Origin: Phocaeicola dorei
GTDB lineage: Bacteria; Bacteroidota; Bacteroidia; Bacteroidales; Bacteroidaceae
Direction: 5' to 3'
NCBI RefSeq assembly: GCF_013009555.1
Contig: NZ_CP046176.1
Location: 3,131,501 to 3,195,500, forward strand
Length of the DNA: 64,000 nt
Positions 34,785 to 42,728 of this stretch are shown here, piece by piece. A program made the position numbers and the translations under genes. Positions within the stretch are counted from its first letter, which is position 1. Every line of letters starts with the position of its first letter. Under the pieces are notes generated by a model. That model worked only from the letters and a program-made list of their open reading frames with translations, was not told the origin of the DNA and did not search any database.

Positions 34785-35413
34785 TCATATAAACATTGAC
34801 CCTAATAGATATTGCTTTTGCTCTTGATAATTCAATAATAGTTTTCGCTCTGTCTCCAATTTGCTTGATAAAGCATTGAGAGTTCGAGCGATTTCTTTTT
34901 GGTTCTCAAAAGTTGGCAGTGAAAATTTCTTCTTCATGAAGTCATTTTTTTGAAGATTAAATCGTGTACTTCCTTGTGCCAACGGATATATGAATTTTCT
35001 GAAAACGCTATTTGATACGAGGTAAGCTAAATATGGTGAATATACTTTATTGGTGGCTGTCATATGCAGTCCAAAACAAAAGCTGTTAAGATAATATTTA
35101 TCACTTTCACCAAGGTAAACAGCACCTATACCTACCTCATCAGGAGTTTCGGACGATAGAGTAAACAGCAAATCGCCATAAAGAAGAGTATTCTGTTTCT
35201 CATTATCGCCTATTACAACGTAATCCACCTGTTCCTCATTGACGATACTATTGCTGTAAATATTGAGATATGTAATATATGGTTTACCCTTGCCAAAATC
35301 ATCTCCGCTCTTGCCTGATAATCCTGAGTATGAAGTTCCCAGCTCCTCAAATGAAGTTGATGAACCACCAACTTGCAGATGAAGAAAATCATTTAGTCCG
35401 CTGATTAAGGATT
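34785..35413 (-). pseudogene. hsdS: hsdS half-cassette 1 (C-terminal TRD)
   Basis: The frame is open from the repeat at 35413 (SLISGLNDFLHLQVGGSSTSFEELG) to a normal HsdS end (EQKQYLLGSMFI). It encodes one C-terminal TRD of about 150 residues plus the closing helix, without promoter or ATG. It can be translated only after recombination into a full gene. The end overlaps the silent gene by 8 bases through the palindromic TTCATATAA / TTTATATGA stop region. Confidence 0.85.
35397..35413 (-). repeat. Cassette-pair-1 inverted repeat, copy 2
   Basis: Inverted copy of 34170-34186, 17 of 17 bases identical. It is 35 bp from the first repeat of cassette pair 2. Confidence 0.8.
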
Positions 35414-35448
35414 CATATTAAGTAATTGAGTACATTACTGATACAGCC

Positions 35449-35466
35449 TCCTTAATTAAAGGGCTT
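35449..35466 (+). repeat. Cassette-pair-2 inverted repeat, copy 1
   Basis: TCCTTAATTAAAGGGCTT (18 bp), inverted at 36575-36592. It shares the core TCCTTAAT with the pair-1 repeat. Confidence 0.8.
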
Positions 35467-35988
35467 GTGGTTACACTAACGACTAAAGAAAAGCCAAATA
35501 CTGCAATTTCTCAATGTTTGGAGTGCCATAGTTCCACACTTCAAGAAAGCGAGATTTTGCCTAATGGATTCTATAAGGTGTTTGGTGCAAATGGTTTGGT
35601 TGGTTATACCAATACTGCTCAAATGAATGGTGATGCAATATTGATAATCAAAGATGGTTCGAGTGTTGGTACAACCTCATATGTACAGGGAGAGTTTTCC
35701 GTAATAGGTACGCTCAACTATCTTACATCCAAGGGCAACCATGATTTGCGGTATCTGTACTTTGCGCTATCAGCGTTCAACTTCCAACCATACAAAACAG
35801 GAATGGCGATACCACATATCTACTTCAAAGACTATGGTAAAGCGAAAATATATTGTCCTTTACTTGCTGAACAAAAGCGTGTGGCAAATGTACTTGGCAA
35901 ATTGGAGAGCAAACTTTTTGTTGAGAAAAAACTTCTTGCATCATTTGACATACAAAAACAGTATTTGTTGGAACAGATGTTTATATGA
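35449..35988 (+). pseudogene. hsdS: hsdS half-cassette 2 (C-terminal TRD)
   Basis: Open from the repeat at 35449 (ASLIKGLVVTLTTKEK) to the HsdS end YLLEQMFI. It encodes a TRD resembling others that read FGANGLVGYTNTAQMNGDAIL and a C-terminal helix. There is no ATG or promoter; it is a silent donor. It overlaps the convergent half-cassette 3 by 8 bases. Confidence 0.85.
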
Positions 35989-36592
35989 ACATCTGCCTCA
36001 ATAGATATTGTTTCTGTATTTGATATTTCTGTAATAATTGCTTTTCAATATCTTCTTTAAGCGATAACGATGAAAGAGCATGGCTAATGTCCTTTTGCTT
36101 ATCTAAATCAGGTATAGGGCATTTTATGTGATTTATATCCTTTAGATAGGCTGTTTTCATAGTACCTTCTGTTACAACTCGTTCAACTTCTTTTTGAAAA
36201 TAGGAGGAACGCATAAAGTAATAAAGATACTCAACATCAATGTTAGAATTAGGGATAATTCCTAAAATTCCTTGCTTGGTACAGATTGGATATTTGTTTA
36301 TAGAAATAGCTCCAATTGTTGCTCCATTAGAATAGATAATGGAGTTTGCAGGGATTAGCCATGCTGAAGATTTTTTGAGTCCTAACTCTGTAATATAATC
36401 TTTGTTAGCCACTAAATACTTATTACTCAAATCGTCTATTTTTATAAAAGGTATATTGCCATTTTTATAAAATTCGATATTTGATGTAGTAGGTGTACCA
36501 CCCTCACCAGCCTTACTATATAGTGTTTCAAATGCTACAAATCACACACACTGCGAAGTTATAATATCATCTATAAGCCCTTTAATTAAGGA
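35981..36592 (-). pseudogene. hsdS: hsdS half-cassette 3 (C-terminal TRD) with an in-frame stop
   Basis: The frame starts at the repeat (SLIKGLIDDIITSQCV) and meets TGA at 36542-36544, then continues in phase as FVAFETLYSKAGEGGTPTTS and a full TRD to YLLRQMFI. If joined to an active gene the product would stop 16 codons into the cassette. The TRD is otherwise well preserved. Either the cassette is decaying or it acts as an OFF allele. Confidence 0.75.
36575..36592 (-). repeat. Cassette-pair-2 inverted repeat, copy 2
   Basis: Inverted copy of 35449-35466, 18 of 18 bases identical. Confidence 0.8.
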
Positions 36593-36634
36593 TAAAAAAT
36601 CAACAATTTTACAGAAGGAGAACATCCATATTCT

Positions 36635-37180
36635 TTAATCACCTTGCTGTTCCATCAACTCCTTATAGTGCTGTTCATATTCTTCATCTGTAAAACTTTC
36701 GGCACAACTTTTGGAGCGAGTTAAAATTCGTAGATTCTCTTGAAATAATATTTCCTGTCGGCTCATTTGAGAACCAAAATATTTAGGTGAATAAAATCTA
36801 TCAATCTCAGTTTGCTTCAAATTTTTATACCCGAGAGAAACGGCCATTTCTGAAAGTAAGTCAAGTCTAAAAGAATTACTACTATCAAAATGAGGTGATT
36901 TTTCGTTTAAACTATCTAAATATTCTCTCCATGCATGTCGGACTTTTTTATTTTCTTGAAATACGACATCTATTGTATTTAATGCATCAACCCATTCTTT
37001 TGTTATTGGGGCTGATTTTCGATCTGCCATTAATGTAAGGAAAACTCTTAATTGAGCATCTTTTTTGGCTTTTCTATCTTGGTATTTTATTCCTAATATC
37101 CAAACAATAATTGGAATAATAGCAACAGCAATAATTTGACCGATGCCGATAATGATTTGTATATATTCTGTTGTACTCAT
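36635..37180 (-). CDS. DUF6680-like membrane-anchored protein inside the shufflon
   Basis: A 181-residue protein with an N-terminal membrane helix (IIIGIGQIIAVAIIPIIVWILG) and a cytosolic part starting KAKKDAQLRVFLTLMADRKS, which I associate with DUF6680. The function is unknown; such proteins occur near restriction systems. It has its own ATG and lies between the hsdS cassettes, so it would be carried along by any inversion between the outer repeats. Confidence 0.7.
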   Translation of the reverse strand: MSTTEYIQIIIGIGQIIAVAIIPIIVWILGIKYQDRKAKKDAQLRVFLTLMADRKSAPITKEWVDALNTIDVVFQENKKVRHAWREYLDSLNEKSPHFDSSNSFRLDLLSEMAVSLGYKNLKQTEIDRFYSPKYFGSQMSRQEILFQENLRILTRSKSCAESFTDEEYEQHYKELMEQQGD

Positions 37181-37462
37181 AACGCATAAATTTAATGCAA
37201 AGATAGTCTTTTAGACTAAAATACATTTGTGTTATTCGGAAAATTTCATCTTTAATTAGATATTATACAGCCTACTATGCAAAATAGTAGAATATATAAC
37301 TTAAGGTTTGGCTCTTCTACACACTTTAAGAATAATATAATGAGCAATATTCTGTTTCTGGTGTGATGGACATAGCATAATGTCATAAACAATGCGATGA
37401 TTTGAGGAACAAACCGTCTGTTTATCGATAAATTAAGGATTGTTATTCATAAAGGTCCGTAG
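37181..37462. other. Spacer between the DUF6680 gene and half-cassette 4
   Basis: AT-rich, non-coding. AATCCTTAAT, the core of the pair-1 recombination repeat, occurs on the minus strand at 37432-37441, which suggests an old or minor crossover site. Nothing else is recognised. Confidence 0.45.
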
Positions 37463-38017
37463 ATTAGTCAAATCATTTTTCGTAACTCAACCTTAGTAAA
37501 GATTCAAAATCTTTGCGAGGTTATCATGGGGCAATCTCCGTCATCCTCAAGTTACAACAGTAATAATGATGGACTTCCTCTGATTCAAGGTAATTTGGAT
37601 ATACTTGATGGGATAACGATTTCGCGTATATACACAAATGAACCAACTAAAATATCCTTGCCAAAGGACTTAATTCTAACTGTTAGAGCACCTGTTGGAA
37701 TTGTTGCAGAGAACAAAATGAAAGTCTGTATTGGACGAGGAGTATGTGCGCTGAGAAATAAATCTGCAATGCCTACAATGTATATCTATTATGCTTTAGA
37801 TTATTTCAGTTACAAATGGAAGCAGATTGAGCAAGGAAGCACATTCACCTCTATTAATGGAGATGATGTTAAAAATTTTACTATACCTTTAGTTGACGAT
37901 GTTGAATACTCATGTGCTTTACTTTCAAAGGTTGATGTGCTTATTAAGTGTTCAATAGACCTTCATTCAAATTATATAAAGCAAAAGCAATATTTACTCT
38001 CGCAGTTGTTTATATGA
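37463..38017 (+). pseudogene. hsdS: hsdS half-cassette 4 (C-terminal TRD)
   Basis: The frame is open after a TAG at 37460-37462 and encodes ISQIIFRNSTLVKIQNLCEV, then a TRD of the MGQSPSSSSYNSNNDGLPLIQG type, and ends YLLSQLFI. The ATG at 37526 is internal to the conserved domain, so independent translation of a useful protein is unlikely. It overlaps the 3' end of the expressed hsdS by 8 bases and is the nearest donor for its C-terminal TRD. Confidence 0.8.
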
Positions 38018-39185
38018 ACATCTGCGAGAGCAAGAATTGTTTCAACTCTTGTAGGGTAGAAATAATACTTTGTTCGACTTCAAGTTTAGTACAAAAAGCA
38101 TCAATAATTTTGCATATATGTTGTTGCTTTGGTATAGGAGGTAGTTTGATTTCTGCCTTTTGAAATATATCCATTCTCAAAGATGATACTGTAGAACCAA
38201 CGGAATTCCTAACAAAATAAGAATTTAATGTACTCATAAAATAGTAACAATACTTTGGTAGAATACATGAAGCGAAATCCGTTATGGCATAGCACCTTTG
38301 GTGTAAGGCAAATTTTCCTTTATAATATCGAGGGTAAAAACTTTGTCCCTCACCAGCATAAATAACAGCTTCCTTGTCAAACGAATAAGTTGGAAACCAT
38401 TTTAATTCTTCTGAACGGTCAAAGAAAGGATACCAATTTTCTATATGTTCTATATTAGCATCTTGCACATCACCAACACCATTCGTAATATGTGCAATAT
38501 TGCCTAAACGTATGGTATGAGCATCTATTATTGAGTTAAAGAGTAAATCTGTTATTACGGACTTTAGTTTTTTCAAATCCTCAATGATTTTGTTTTGAGT
38601 TGCGATGCGGCCTTCTACCAGTTGTAGTAATTGAGCTATTTTATATTGTTCATTCACAGTCGGAATAGCAATTTTGATAGATTTGATTTGCTCAAAGTTT
38701 AAGCCTTGTCTATTTCCACCAGCTTGAAAACTGTCTATTTGCTTTTGTCCATAGCTCGAAAGTAAAAAATTACAGAGAAAAGAGGATATAAGATTATCTT
38801 GTGTACGAATAATACAAACATGCTGATTTACATTGCCCCCTGCGATTTCTTTAGTCGCGATTGCACTACGCCCAATAGAAGCTCCTGTGATATTAAGCAG
38901 TACATCATCCAATTGTAACTCTGTATTCTTCTGACGTTGGTGGGTATCTTCATCTATGTAGGCTATATCATCTAATAAAAGTTGTCCCAATCCTACGTTT
39001 TGACTACGTACAAAAGGATGTCCCTCTGTCTTATACACAGCCTCACCACCTCTTGGGGTTACGCCACTACCTACTTTTATAGTTAGCTCACCAATGGTAC
39101 ATTTCTCCCACTCCCCACTAAACTCCGGGAATCTCAAATTTGGAACATTGAGGACTTTATTTTCGTTATTATTTGGCATAATCAT
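38010..39185 (-). CDS. hsdS: Expressed specificity subunit of the type I restriction-modification system
   Basis: A 391-residue HsdS with two TRDs (about residues 20-185 and 225-365) and two conserved helices (RIATQNKIIEDLKKLK in the middle; the C-terminal one ending LSQMFI). It sets the DNA sequence recognised by the HsdMRS complex. ATG 39185 overlaps the RhuM stop by one base (TAATG); ATG 39179 is also possible. It is the only hsdS in the locus joined to an operon start, so it is the active allele in this arrangement. The outer and central repeats lie inside its coding sequence. Confidence 0.92.
   Translation of the reverse strand: MIMPNNNENKVLNVPNLRFPEFSGEWEKCTIGELTIKVGSGVTPRGGEAVYKTEGHPFVRSQNVGLGQLLLDDIAYIDEDTHQRQKNTELQLDDVLLNITGASIGRSAIATKEIAGGNVNQHVCIIRTQDNLISSFLCNFLLSSYGQKQIDSFQAGGNRQGLNFEQIKSIKIAIPTVNEQYKIAQLLQLVEGRIATQNKIIEDLKKLKSVITDLLFNSIIDAHTIRLGNIAHITNGVGDVQDANIEHIENWYPFFDRSEELKWFPTYSFDKEAVIYAGEGQSFYPRYYKGKFALHQRCYAITDFASCILPKYCYYFMSTLNSYFVRNSVGSTVSSLRMDIFQKAEIKLPPIPKQQHICKIIDAFCTKLEVEQSIISTLQELKQFLLSQMFI
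38581..38609 (-). repeat. Central inverted repeat of full-length hsdS genes, copy 2
   Basis: Inverted copy of 34133-34161 with one mismatch, inside the expressed hsdS. Confidence 0.8.
39119..39156 (-). repeat. Outer inverted repeat of the hsdS shufflon, copy 2
   Basis: 38 of 38 bases match 33589-33626 in inverted orientation. It lies at codons 10-22 of the expressed hsdS, so an exchange keeps the native start. Confidence 0.9.
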
Positions 39186-40231
39186 TATTCTTTATCAGGG
39201 TTAATATCAAATGGCAATAAGTTGTCGCCATTATTGAATCGGTCAAAATCAGAGCTAAACAAGCGATCCTGAATGATTCGATACTTCTCAAATTCGCTTT
39301 CGGCAAATTCCTTAGCAAACTCTGCCGTAACCTTTCCAGCATCGGTAAGAATTTCATCACCACCTGCTTCAAGGATAATATCAATGCGCTTTGCCCAATC
39401 TTCCATTGTCATCGGAATATGTCGCTTTGCCATACGCTCTGCCATATCCAGTACGGAGTTGACCAAACGTCCCATATCTTCCAATTCGACACCTTTCAGA
39501 TAGTCTTTTGCAATACTGACATCGGTCTTGACGATTTTTCCGTTGGGGGCTTTCTCCCATTTGGTCAATCCCATATGTTCTTTTTCGGCATCGGCTCTGC
39601 TAACGATTAGCTCTGCCGCAGTCTGACCGTGTACGGCATAGTGCATTTTGTTTTGAACTTTCTTGAAGAACAACCGGGTAGTAGGTGCATCGCGGTTGTA
39701 ATCAATGGCAGTAGCATAAATATCGGTAAGTTTCTGGTAGAAACGGCGTTCACTCAGACGAATCTCACGAATCTCTGCCAGCAAATGCTCGAAATAGTCC
39801 ACACCAATGAATGAACCATTTTCCATACGCTTCTTGTCTATCACATAGCCACGGATAGAGAACTGGCGGATGATGGAGGTACACCACTGGCGAAATTGGG
39901 TAGCGCGGATGCTATTAACCCGATACCCAACAGAAATAATGACATCAAGATTGTAAAACAAAGTTTTACGATTCACCTGCCGTTTGCCTTCTGTTTGAAC
40001 TACCGAGAAAAACTCGGTAGTTGATTCCTTTTGTAGCTCACCACTGGCATAGATGTTTTTAAGATGTAATCCAATATTGTCAGTCGAGCAGTCAAACAGA
40101 GCGGCCATTGCTTTTTGAGTACACCAAATGGTCTCATTCTGATACATCACTTGTATGCCCTCTTCTTTACCTTCAATAGCGAAGATAAGGAACTCAGCCG
40201 TACTATTCCGTATTTCAAATCGCTTTGCCAT
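39185..40231 (-). CDS. RhuM-family protein in the type I RM operon
   Basis: A 348-residue protein of the virulence RhuM family (PF13310), seen from IWCTQKAMAALFDCSTDNIGLHLKNIYASGEL and GYRVNSIRATQFRQW (residues about 30-130), which resembles a DNA-binding Bro/KilA-like fold. The C-terminal part (residues 200-340) is helical and contains HYAVHGQTAAELIVSRADAE, a Fic/DOC-like region often fused to RhuM. It lies between hsdM and hsdS with gaps of 11 and -1 bases, so it is cotranscribed. Its role in restriction systems is not established; it may control the activity or protect the host. Confidence 0.85.
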   Translation of the reverse strand: MAKRFEIRNSTAEFLIFAIEGKEEGIQVMYQNETIWCTQKAMAALFDCSTDNIGLHLKNIYASGELQKESTTEFFSVVQTEGKRQVNRKTLFYNLDVIISVGYRVNSIRATQFRQWCTSIIRQFSIRGYVIDKKRMENGSFIGVDYFEHLLAEIREIRLSERRFYQKLTDIYATAIDYNRDAPTTRLFFKKVQNKMHYAVHGQTAAELIVSRADAEKEHMGLTKWEKAPNGKIVKTDVSIAKDYLKGVELEDMGRLVNSVLDMAERMAKRHIPMTMEDWAKRIDIILEAGGDEILTDAGKVTAEFAKEFAESEFEKYRIIQDRLFSSDFDRFNNGDNLLPFDINPDKE

Positions 40232-40242
40232 TGCCTCTAATT

Positions 40243-41796
40243 TTAGTCAACTAACCCTAATTCTTTCAGATAGCCTTCGATTTCTTTATCAAGATCGGCT
40301 CGTTTGGCTTCGAGTTCTTTAATCTCCGCCATTACCGCCTTGATGTCGATAGGTTCTTCTTCCTCAAAGGTATCGACATAACGAGGGATATTCAGATTAT
40401 AGTCATTGTCAGCTATCTCTTGCAGTGTGGCAAGGTGGCTGTACTTCTCGATTTCCTTACGGTCACGATAGGTGTCAACTATCTTTTTGATGTGTTCGGG
40501 TCGAAGTTTGTTTTGAGTTTTTACTTTTTCAAACTCTTTGCTGGCATCAATAAAGAGGATGTTGTCATCTTCCTTACGGCACTTTTTGAGTACCAAAACA
40601 CAGGTTGGTATAGATGTTCCATAGAAGATGTTAGCAGGCAGACCAATGATTGCGTCCACATAATTTTTCTTCTCAATAAGGAAGCGGCGGATGACACCTT
40701 CGGCATTGCCACGGAATAATACACCGTGAGGAGCTACACAAGCCATCGTTCCACCATCGGAAAGGTGGTATATCATGTGAAGAATGAAGGCGTAATCGGC
40801 TGTCTTGCGTGGGGCTAAACGCCCGGCTTTGCTGAAACGGTCATCAGTATTGAATTTGTCAGCCGCACTCCATTCGGCAGAGAAAGGAGGATTTGCAACT
40901 ACCGCATCAAACTGGGTATCGCCAAAGGCATCCCATTCAAGAGTATCACCGTTTTCAATTTTGAAGTTGCTGAATCTGATGTCATGAAGCAACATATTCA
41001 TGCGAGCCAAGTTATAGGTGGTCGGATTCTTTTCCTGACCGTAAATTTCTACAGCGTTACCGATGTGTGCTGCACGGAGTAGTAGAGAGCCTGAGCCACA
41101 AGTCGGGTCATAGACATTGCGTAAACGCTGGTGTCCGATGGAAACAATTTCTGCCAAGATACGGCTGACTTCCTGCGGAGTATAGAATTCTCCGGCTTTC
41201 TTTCCGGCTCCTGCCGCAAACTGCGAAATCATATATTCGTAAGCATCGCCCAGAATATCAATCTCCTGCGATGCCTCTACACCAAAGTCTATATCATCCA
41301 ATGCAAGAAGCACATTGCTGACAAGGGTATTTTTATCATCGGCAGTTTTACCCAGTTTCGGCGAAGCCAAATCAATATCCGAAAACAATCCTCCAAAATC
41401 TTCTTCGCTGTCCTGTCCAAGAGTGCTGTCTTCAATACGCTTCAATGAACGTTCAAGTATAGGTAAAATGTTCTCTTTCCGCTTGATGGCCTCTATTACG
41501 GACGAAAACAAAAATTTCGGTTCAATGAAGTAACCTATATTTTCCAAGCATTGATTCTTTGCTTCCTCTTGTAACTCAACCGCATCGGTATCATCCATTT
41601 CCCACAATTCCTTAAAGGTTATTTCATCATCCACCAAGGCATTGTTGGCATACTTCTCTATTTTCTCCGACAAGTATTTATAGAAAATGAAACCTAATGT
41701 AAAATACATAAAATCGCTTGCCGACATATTGCCACGCAAACGGTTTGCGACCTCCCAAAGCTGGTCTCGGAGTTTCTGTTGCAGTTCTTCGCTCAT
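40243..41796 (-). CDS. hsdM: Type I DNA methyltransferase subunit HsdM
   Basis: A 517-residue N6-adenine methyltransferase. The SAM-binding motif DPTCGSGSLL (residues 230-239) and catalytic NPPF (302-305) are present, along with the N-terminal helical HsdM_N domain (residues 8-140) and a C-terminal coiled coil that contacts HsdS. It methylates the sites chosen by HsdS. It is 6 bases after the DUF5655 gene in a six-gene operon. Confidence 0.97.
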   Translation of the reverse strand: MSEELQQKLRDQLWEVANRLRGNMSASDFMYFTLGFIFYKYLSEKIEKYANNALVDDEITFKELWEMDDTDAVELQEEAKNQCLENIGYFIEPKFLFSSVIEAIKRKENILPILERSLKRIEDSTLGQDSEEDFGGLFSDIDLASPKLGKTADDKNTLVSNVLLALDDIDFGVEASQEIDILGDAYEYMISQFAAGAGKKAGEFYTPQEVSRILAEIVSIGHQRLRNVYDPTCGSGSLLLRAAHIGNAVEIYGQEKNPTTYNLARMNMLLHDIRFSNFKIENGDTLEWDAFGDTQFDAVVANPPFSAEWSAADKFNTDDRFSKAGRLAPRKTADYAFILHMIYHLSDGGTMACVAPHGVLFRGNAEGVIRRFLIEKKNYVDAIIGLPANIFYGTSIPTCVLVLKKCRKEDDNILFIDASKEFEKVKTQNKLRPEHIKKIVDTYRDRKEIEKYSHLATLQEIADNDYNLNIPRYVDTFEEEEPIDIKAVMAEIKELEAKRADLDKEIEGYLKELGLVD

Positions 41797-41802
41797 AATA
41801 TC

Positions 41803-42726
41803 CTATTCCTTATTTTTATTTATTGTTTGACGCAATAGATTAAAAACATAATCCATTTCCGTATCGCTTTTCAATGGGAAACGAACCTCATAAGCTCCAT
41901 TTCCCCAATGCCCGACTTCTGACACATCACGAGTAATACATTCAGGGTCTTTGAGTGTTCCTTTCTTCGCATTGAGAAACAGTCTTATACCCTTATTTTG
42001 CATAACTATATCACAAAACACCTTACTTCCAATTTTGAAACCTATAGTTTTCTTCTTGGGATATATTGTAATATCTTCTCCAAATGACAGTAAAAACTCT
42101 TTGATTTCCGCATATATATTCAAGAAATCATCTTCTATATTCTCTAAATGATCCTGTTCGCTATATACTTTAATCTCTTTACTTACCGTAGTTATTGTCT
42201 CACTATTAGAGACTGTTTTAATACTTTCCTTGCTTGAACGATTTACTATCTGCTCAAAAGAAAGCGTATCATTTGTAAAGCGCTTGATTTCCCATAATTC
42301 TATAGGCAAATCCTTGAAATTAATAGCCTCTTTTTGATAAGTTGTAAAATTAGGAGAAACAAACAACACCTTTGATTGAGACCAATCCACATCATTCCGT
42401 TTTAGAGTACCTGACTTAGACTCATTGTACTCTAAAATGAACTCTGCCTTGTTATTTAGCATCAGGGATAGATAAGCATAACCTTGATCAATTACACTAA
42501 AATTTTTATCTCTTTTATATTCTATTATTACAAAAGACTTTTTATCCGAGTCAAAAGCTAAAGAGTCTATACGGAAAGTGCCAATAGAAAATTCCGTCTT
42601 GATAAAATCAAGCCCAAGCAACGTCTGAAGATTCTTTTCAACTATGTTTTGAATTTCTTTCTCCAGCTTAAATGGCTTCTCCTTAATAAGCGTCAGTTGA
42701 TCAGTATATATTTTATATGTTGACAT
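41803..42726 (-). CDS. PD-(D/E)XK nuclease-like protein with DUF5655 domain
   Basis: A 307-residue protein. ATG 42726 lies 2 bases after the hsdR stop and is preferred to the overlapping ATG 42738. The N-terminus resembles the DUF91/NucS nuclease fold: RIDSLAFD followed by FVIIEYKR gives the D-x(n)-ExK pattern. The C-terminal 100 residues match DUF5655 (ITIYPKKKTIGFKIGSKVF ... GHWGNGAYEVRFPLKSDTEM). It probably binds or cuts DNA and may help or restrain the RM complex. It is an accessory gene not needed in a standard type I system. Confidence 0.8.
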   Translation of the reverse strand: MSTYKIYTDQLTLIKEKPFKLEKEIQNIVEKNLQTLLGLDFIKTEFSIGTFRIDSLAFDSDKKSFVIIEYKRDKNFSVIDQGYAYLSLMLNNKAEFILEYNESKSGTLKRNDVDWSQSKVLFVSPNFTTYQKEAINFKDLPIELWEIKRFTNDTLSFEQIVNRSSKESIKTVSNSETITTVSKEIKVYSEQDHLENIEDDFLNIYAEIKEFLLSFGEDITIYPKKKTIGFKIGSKVFCDIVMQNKGIRLFLNAKKGTLKDPECITRDVSEVGHWGNGAYEVRFPLKSDTEMDYVFNLLRQTINKNKE

Positions 42727-42728
42727 CT

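Larger units (their letters stand above)
33608..34792 (+). pseudogene. hsdS: Silent, nearly complete hsdS allele without its own start
   Basis: A 394-codon frame that begins at LRFPEFTGEWEK with a TTG, inside the outer repeat; the ATG and first 13 codons of the expressed hsdS are missing, so this copy should be unexpressed. It encodes two target recognition domains (residues about 10-170 and 200-370) joined by the central helix DERIATQNKIIDKLQSLISG and ends YLLRSMFI. It is a donor of both an N-terminal and a C-terminal TRD. Its end overlaps the convergent half-cassette 34785-35413. Confidence 0.85.

Noticed and set aside
33589..39156. CRISPR array as an explanation of the repeated units
   Set aside because: The repeats are inverted pairs inside hsdS coding sequence with long unequal spacing, not regular short direct repeats with spacers.
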